From Saprospiraceae bacterium (GTDB lineage Bacteria; Bacteroidota; Bacteroidia; Chitinophagales; Saprospiraceae), in assembly GCA_020848995.1 (NCBI GenBank), contig JADLHA010000014.1, positions 1-37,444 of the forward strand: a stretch of DNA of 37,444 nucleotides, in the 5' to 3' direction. The position numbers and the translations under genes were made by a program. Shown piece after piece: positions 33,853-37,444 of this stretch (position 1 is its first letter; each line of letters begins with the position of its first letter). Below the pieces are notes generated by a model, which was not told the origin of the DNA, did not search any database, and saw only the letters and a list, made by a program, of their open reading frames with translations.

Positions 33853-35265
33853 TTACCATTTTCCGGTCACCTCGACGATTCCCCCTTCTTTCACTAAGGC
33901 ATTCAACGTTTTCTTTCCGAGTCCGGCAGGTTTTACGGCGCTGAGGCGTATTTCGTATTCGCCGGGTTCCAGGATGAATGTTTTGGGGTTGGAGGACGCC
34001 GACAGATAGGTTCGGCCATTGGCGACGTTGGCGTTTGTCTTTTTTGAATAGATGCCGACGGTGGCATCGACATAAGCGTCGCCTTTGCGGGCGCCCACGG
34101 TCAATTCTCCAGATTTCCAGGCGTGGGAAAGGGAGATCGTAGCGCCTCCTGCCAGTGTTTGCATTTCAAACCGGATCTCCGGTTTGCCCTGGATTTCGAC
34201 TGAGCTGATGAATACGTCATACGTACCGGGAACGACCTTAAATTTTGCTGGGTTGTTTTTCGGGTCTTTATAGGAGCGGGTCTGTGCGGCGACGCGCCTG
34301 GTGCCGGTGTGGTAGAGAGTTACGACCGCATCGGAAAGTGCTCCGTTGCGGGTGACCAGGATTTCAAAGTGGCCATTGGTAAAATCCACGATCTTTTGAA
34401 GCGTGTCGCCGGAAGTGACTTTTAAGCCAGCTAAGCGCTGCACCGGCCTTCCATCGAGCGCGATGGGGCAAACTTCCAGCTCGTAATCTCCTTCAGGAAG
34501 GAGGAAAATGCGTGGGTTGGTTTTGGGGCTGGTGTAGCTTCTTCCAAAGGCAATTTCTTTGGTCTCACCCTTTTTGTAAACTTTTACTGTAGCGTCAACT
34601 GGTTGCCGGTCGAGGGTCACTTTTATGGAAAGGAACCCCCCGTTTTTCACGGGATCTTCCACTGAGTGTTTCAAAGCTATGGTCAATTCCCCAGCATCGT
34701 TGGCTGGAAAATACTGTCCTCCTCCCGCCTGGGCGAGGCATTCCAGAGTGGAGAGATCTTTCTCTTCAATGCCGAAGCCCACTACGTGCAGGGTGATTTT
34801 TGCGCCCTGGTCTTTTGCCCGTTTGAGCAAATCGCAGGCGTTGCCCTCGCAGGTTTCCAAACCGTCGCTCACGAGGATGATGTTGACTTGGGAGCTTACC
34901 GCTTTAGCGACCTCCAATGCATGGGCGACGGACGTAGCGATGGGCGTTTTTCCCTGGGGATTTATGGCATCGAGCTTTTTTGAAAACAGCTCGCGGTCCA
35001 AAGGTGCCAGAGGCACCAGGGTTTCGATGTCATTGCAGTCCGTTTTCCGGTTGTGTCCGTATGCGATGAGCCCGATCCGGTCACCGGCAGGCAAATCCTG
35101 CACGATTTTTTTCATGACCTGTTTGGCAATGGCAATCTTGTTTTGCCCACCGATTTTCTGCCACATGGAGCCGGAAGCATCCAGGATGAACAGGTTTTGC
35201 CTGTTTTGTGCATGGTGGCTTGAGAGCAGCCCGAGAAGGAAAAGTAGAAGAATGTATCGTTTCAT
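33853..35265 (-). CDS. secreted von Willebrand factor A-domain protein with repeated beta domains
   Basis: A 470-residue protein with a signal peptide (MKRYILLLFLLGLLSSHHAQ). The VWA domain spans about 22-215 with a complete metal site: DASGS (D29, S31, S33), the Thr in GKTPIATS, and the Asp in LVSDGLETC. Three repeats of a small beta domain follow, each with a Val-rich strand, a GRTY or RSY motif, then NP and a LxPGxYE turn (for example GRSYTSPKTNPRIFLLPEGD and GRTYLSASSNPKTFILEPGE). VWA domains bind protein ligands through the metal; the protein is probably periplasmic or on the surface. The upstream region has two copies of CAAATTGAT (35316 and 35364) of unknown meaning. Confidence 0.88.
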   Translation of the reverse strand: MKRYILLLFLLGLLSSHHAQNRQNLFILDASGSMWQKIGGQNKIAIAKQVMKKIVQDLPAGDRIGLIAYGHNRKTDCNDIETLVPLAPLDRELFSKKLDAINPQGKTPIATSVAHALEVAKAVSSQVNIILVSDGLETCEGNACDLLKRAKDQGAKITLHVVGFGIEEKDLSTLECLAQAGGGQYFPANDAGELTIALKHSVEDPVKNGGFLSIKVTLDRQPVDATVKVYKKGETKEIAFGRSYTSPKTNPRIFLLPEGDYELEVCPIALDGRPVQRLAGLKVTSGDTLQKIVDFTNGHFEILVTRNGALSDAVVTLYHTGTRRVAAQTRSYKDPKNNPAKFKVVPGTYDVFISSVEIQGKPEIRFEMQTLAGGATISLSHAWKSGELTVGARKGDAYVDATVGIYSKKTNANVANGRTYLSASSNPKTFILEPGEYEIRLSAVKPAGLGKKTLNALVKEGGIVEVTGKW

Positions 35266-35480
35266 GGTGCGCTTTGATTCATTAGGATTTTAGGTTTTCT
35301 TCAAATTGATGGAGTTTCCAAGATTGCTCTTGCTTGGCATTTACATTGAATTATGAACCAGTCAAATTGATCATTCAAGCCGCAGGGCAGAGTTTGTGTG
35401 TTTTTGTTTGATGCAGATTCGCGTGATCGGCCCACCTGCTGCCGAACCAAACAGGCTGACCTCAAATTGGGCTCATCTTC

Positions 35481-36101
35481 TCAATTCAAGGAGCTTAAGT
35501 TTTTTAAATCCAACGAGTTGACGAGGCCTTTGAGGTCATCCATTTCGCATGATCTGCAATATGAATTGACCAAAAATCGGGATCCCACCAGGAGGGATAA
35601 TTCGCAATTGCCTCCCTGCTTTCGGAATTTTTCCAGCGATTTGTAGCCACCGAACTCCGAACTGCGTTCGTATCCTTTTTCATCCTCTTTGTCCACCTTA
35701 ATGCTCGCCCAGGCTGCCATGCTCATTTGAGTCATTCCCAGTCCTCCGGTGTCCATGATCTCAATCCGGATGGATTTGCCTTCGCTGTTTTTGTATTTGG
35801 CTTCGACTTTTGAAATCACAATCCCCATTGCTCCGGATGTCTCGCCGGAGAGATTGCCGCGTTGGAATCCGTCCATCGATTCGGGTAGGAAGGCCTGCAA
35901 TTCCCGGAAATTGACCGGTTCTGTTTGCTGCGCACCCTGGTCCTTTATTACTTGCTCAGCCTGTTTTAGGGCATCCTGGATTTTTTCCGGGGCTATATCT
36001 GCTGCTGCCTCCGATGACGCCTGGATTGCTTGTTTGTCGCCTTTGCAGGCCACCAAAAATGACATACACACGAGCATTAGCAGAATACAATCGATTTTCA
36101 T
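35481..36101 (-). CDS. lipoprotein of unknown function
   Basis: A 206-residue protein with a lipoprotein signal peptide; the lipobox is FLVAC with the Cys at about residue 19, followed by KGDKQ. A helical, Gln/Ala-rich linker follows (IQDALKQAEQVIKDQG), then a domain with LQAFLPESMDGFQRGNLSGE, an EAKYKNSEGKSIRIEIMDTG strand pair, and a Cys-containing end (NCELSLLVG ... YCRSCEMDDLKGLV). I recognise no named family. It is on the same strand as the VWA gene, 215 nt upstream, with its own promoter element, and may be functionally linked to it. Confidence 0.8.
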   Translation of the reverse strand: MKIDCILLMLVCMSFLVACKGDKQAIQASSEAAADIAPEKIQDALKQAEQVIKDQGAQQTEPVNFRELQAFLPESMDGFQRGNLSGETSGAMGIVISKVEAKYKNSEGKSIRIEIMDTGGLGMTQMSMAAWASIKVDKEDEKGYERSSEFGGYKSLEKFRKQGGNCELSLLVGSRFLVNSYCRSCEMDDLKGLVNSLDLKNLSSLN

Positions 36102-36158
36102 AATTAATTTATTTTTAAATTAAAAGAGCTGTTTCTACCGGAGTAGGGTACTACTGTA

Positions 36159-36166
36159 CAAATATA
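36159..36166 (-). promoter_or_regulatory. -7 element of the lipoprotein gene
   Basis: On the minus strand this reads TATATTTG, an exact TAnnTTTG, 57 nt before the ATG at 36101. No convincing -33 was found. Confidence 0.45.
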
Positions 36167-36227
36167 CTAAATTCAGTTCAGATTGATCCTATATGTCGCA
36201 TTAAAAACAGGGTGGGAGCGAGGATAA

Positions 36228-36261
36228 AATCAGAGCGAGAACCATCGCTCTCGCTCTGATT
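36228..36261 (-). terminator. strong terminator after the tRNA-Leu fragment
   Basis: A perfect 13-bp stem (AATCAGAGCGAGA and TCTCGCTCTGATT) with an 8-nt loop. On the minus strand it is followed by TTTTATCC. It lies 16 nt beyond the tRNA 3' end, where a tRNA terminator is expected. Confidence 0.8.
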
Positions 36262-36277
36262 CTCACACTGATTTTTG

Positions 36278-36335
36278 TACCCGGAGCGGGAGTTGAACCC
36301 GCACGGCCATTCCTGGCCACAGGATTTTAAGTCCT
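36278..36335 (-). tRNA. 3' fragment of a tRNA-Leu(TAA) gene, likely attachment site
   Basis: On the minus strand the sequence has most of an anticodon arm (AGGA CTTAAAA TCCTG, anticodon TAA), a long variable arm with GGCC/GGCC pairing as in tRNA-Leu, a T arm (GCGGG TTCAACT CCCGC), and the 3' acceptor strand TCCGGGT. The sequence upstream of AGGA does not continue as the D arm or 5' acceptor strand and becomes AT-rich. Thus only the part from the anticodon stem to the 3' end remains, about 57 nt, still followed by its terminator. This is the usual mark left where an element integrates into a tRNA gene. Confidence 0.85.
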
Positions 36336-36436
36336 TTCTAAATTGAATTCATATGGTTCAATATGATTTAATCTACTTGATTTATAGGTATTTATAAAAA
36401 TAATTAATACTTAAAATACCAGTTAAATCCAGAAAA

Positions 36437-36456
36437 TGTTCGACCTTTGTTCGACC
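36437..36456 (+). repeat. tandem TGTTCGACC direct repeat upstream of the integrase gene
   Basis: Two copies of TGTTCGACC (36437-36445 and 36448-36456) with an 11-nt period, about one helical turn, 20 nt before the integrase ATG. It could be a binding site for the integrase, an excisionase or a repressor. GACCTTTG between them also resembles a -7 element. Confidence 0.5.
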
Positions 36457-36475
36457 CAAGTTAAATACCATCGTT

Positions 36476-37012
36476 ATGGCATCTATCAAAATCATCCTTC
36501 GAGTTAACAAGCCTAACAAGGAATCAAAGCTACCATTATGCATTCAGATAATCAAGGACAGGAAGAAATCTGTAATACATCTTGGGCATTATCTTGATCC
36601 AAATGAGTGGGATTCAGTTAAACAGAAAGTGAAGAAATCGCACCCAAACCATCATGCTTTAAATATTTTACTTCTAAAAAAATTGACGGAAGCAAATAAT
36701 AAATTTTTGGAAATTGAAACGCAGAAATCCAGCGCAACTGCAAAAGCTATACAACGAACAATTAAAACAAAAGGGAACTCAAGATTTTTTGGGCAAGCTG
36801 ATATTTATTTAAGTGGATTAAAGCAAAGTGGAAAATACAATCGCTATTCTGCTGATAAGCCAAGAATAAATAGATTTAAAGAGTTCTTAGAAGGTGAGGA
36901 AATTTCATTTCAAGATATAACCGTTCCGTTGCTTAATAAATTTAAAGCCTATCTCAAAGGTCTTGGCATAAATGCAGTTGGTAGGACGGATACTTATTAT
37001 CTTATTTATTAA
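36476..37012 (+). pseudogene. truncated tyrosine recombinase (integrase), N-terminal part only
   Basis: A 178-residue product corresponding to the arm-binding domain (MASIKIILRVNKPNKESKLP, typical of Bacteroidota integrases, with SVIHLGHYLDPNEWD) and the SAM-like core-binding domain (YLSGLKQSGKYNRYSADKPR; FLEGEEISFQDITVPLLNKF). The catalytic domain with the R-H-R-Y residues is absent; family members are about 400 residues. The reading frame ends in GRTDTYYLIY where the normal helix TI..YL would continue, and AT-rich unrelated sequence follows. Lying beside the tRNA-Leu fragment, it is most simply the decayed integrase of an island. The gene is AT-rich, unlike the chromosomal genes to the left. 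Confidence 0.85.
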
Positions 37013-37030
37013 CTTTAAAAATCATGAATT

Positions 37031-37180
37031 ATGAAATTCTTTAAATTATTGATTATATTTTTATTAATAACTTTCCCTTTACTTTCGTATTCTCAAGATG
37101 TTTGTGAAATGTCACTTGGAAATATTCAACCAAATGATTGTTCAGAGTATATTGTATCAGCAGACTTCAATCTGGTTTGA
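37031..37180 (+). pseudogene. 5' fragment of a secreted-protein gene
   Basis: A 49-residue frame starting MKFFKLLIIFLLITFPLLSY and SQD, a clean signal peptide with a Bacteroidota-type SQ cleavage site. Then comes a short Cys-containing mature part (VCEMSLGNIQPNDCSEYIVS) that stops abruptly at TGA. Too short for a finished secreted domain, it is probably the beginning of a gene cut by an insertion or deletion near 37,170. AT-rich, like the integrase remnant. Confidence 0.55.
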
Positions 37181-37247
37181 CCCCCTATTAATCAGACTTT
37201 CGTTACAAAGTTAATAAATAGATCAAAACATCAAAATATTTTTGCAC

Positions 37248-37361
37248 TTCCAGGAAACGACCGACGGTGATCTTTATGCCGATGGGAAGAGTGGCAGGCT
37301 CAAACTGCCACCTTTTGGTATTTAGGAGTGTTGGGTGGTTTGATTTTTCCAGGAAACGACC
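37248..37361 (+). repeat. pair of 15-nt direct repeats flanking a hairpin
   Basis: TTCCAGGAAACGACC occurs at 37248-37262 and 37347-37361. Each starts with the palindrome TTCCAGGAA. Between them lies a 7-bp hairpin (GTGGCAG 37291-37297, CTGCCAC 37305-37311) followed by CTTTT. It may be the end of a mobile element or a repeated intergenic unit; I could not assign a family. Confidence 0.6.
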
Positions 37362-37443
37362 TCAGGCTCTCATTACCCGATAGTTCCCACAGAGGAATGT
37401 CCACTTTGAATACCCTTCGGTTGCTTTTAGTAAAGGAGGAGGT
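37300..37443 (-). CDS. possible C-terminal part of a gene entering from the right edge
   Basis: An open frame on the minus strand from the window edge, about 47 residues, reads FKVDIPLWELSGNESLRSFP and ends KPPNTPKYQKVAV before TGA. It looks protein-like but is too short to identify, and it contains one copy of the 15-nt repeat and half of the hairpin. It could be chance. Confidence 0.25.
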   Translation of the reverse strand, partial: TSSFTKSNRRVFKVDIPLWELSGNESLRSFPGKIKPPNTPKYQKVAV

Positions 37444-37444
37444 A

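Noticed and set aside
35316-35372. CAAATTGAT twice upstream of the VWA gene as a -7 element or operator.
   Set aside because: On the minus strand it reads TCAATTTG, which misses the TA of the -7 element, and a repeated 9-mer in AT-rich DNA is weak evidence.

Overview
The window comes from a bacterium of the phylum Bacteroidota, probably a moderately high-GC, Saprospiria-like lineage (the class is inference). Supporting signs are SprB-type adhesin repeats, a DUF3127 SSB-like protein, a FadL/OmpP1-type outer-membrane protein, an ABC-F protein of the YbiT type, almost no Shine-Dalgarno sites, and several promoters with the Bacteroidota -7 element TAnnTTTG.

Left third (1-13,500): a complete type III-B (Cmr) CRISPR-Cas locus, all on the minus strand. 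In transcription order it reads DEDDh exonuclease, CorA-type membrane effector, cmr1, cas10/cmr2, cmr3, cmr4, cmr5, cmr6, cas6, a stand-alone retron-like reverse transcriptase, cas1, cas2, and then an array of 17 visible 36-nt repeats that runs off the left edge. Cas10 keeps the cyclase motif GGDD but has no recognisable HD nuclease domain, and the effector is a CorA membrane protein. From what is known of CorA-linked type III-B systems, this predicts defence by a nucleotide second messenger (SAM-AMP in the Bacteroides fragilis system) that acts on the membrane. The DEDDh exonuclease is a candidate signal-degrading enzyme. The RT next to cas1 suggests spacers can be taken from RNA. The cmr/corA block is visibly AT-richer than both the cas6-RT-cas1-cas2 module and the exonuclease, so the locus looks like a mosaic.

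Middle (13,500-26,300): ordinary chromosomal genes. These are the DUF3127 protein, a small secreted protein, prolyl-tRNA synthetase, a Tyr-rich secreted protein with an outer-membrane beta-barrel protein, the yaaA / penicillin acylase / small membrane protein operon, an iscA-doxX operon, a membrane-anchored protein of unknown function, and an ABC-F ATPase.

Right (26,278-36,101): cell-surface genes. They include a 1107-residue SprB-repeat protein with a co-directional 810-residue secreted partner, a lipoprotein hydrolase, a von Willebrand A protein with repeated beta domains, and a small lipoprotein.

Right edge (36,228-37,444): a decayed integration site. The 3' part of a tRNA-Leu(TAA) gene still has its terminator and sits beside a tyrosine-recombinase gene reduced to its DNA-binding part. 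Next come a truncated secreted-protein gene and an AT-rich tail with short repeats. This looks like one end of a degraded genomic island that continues past the window.
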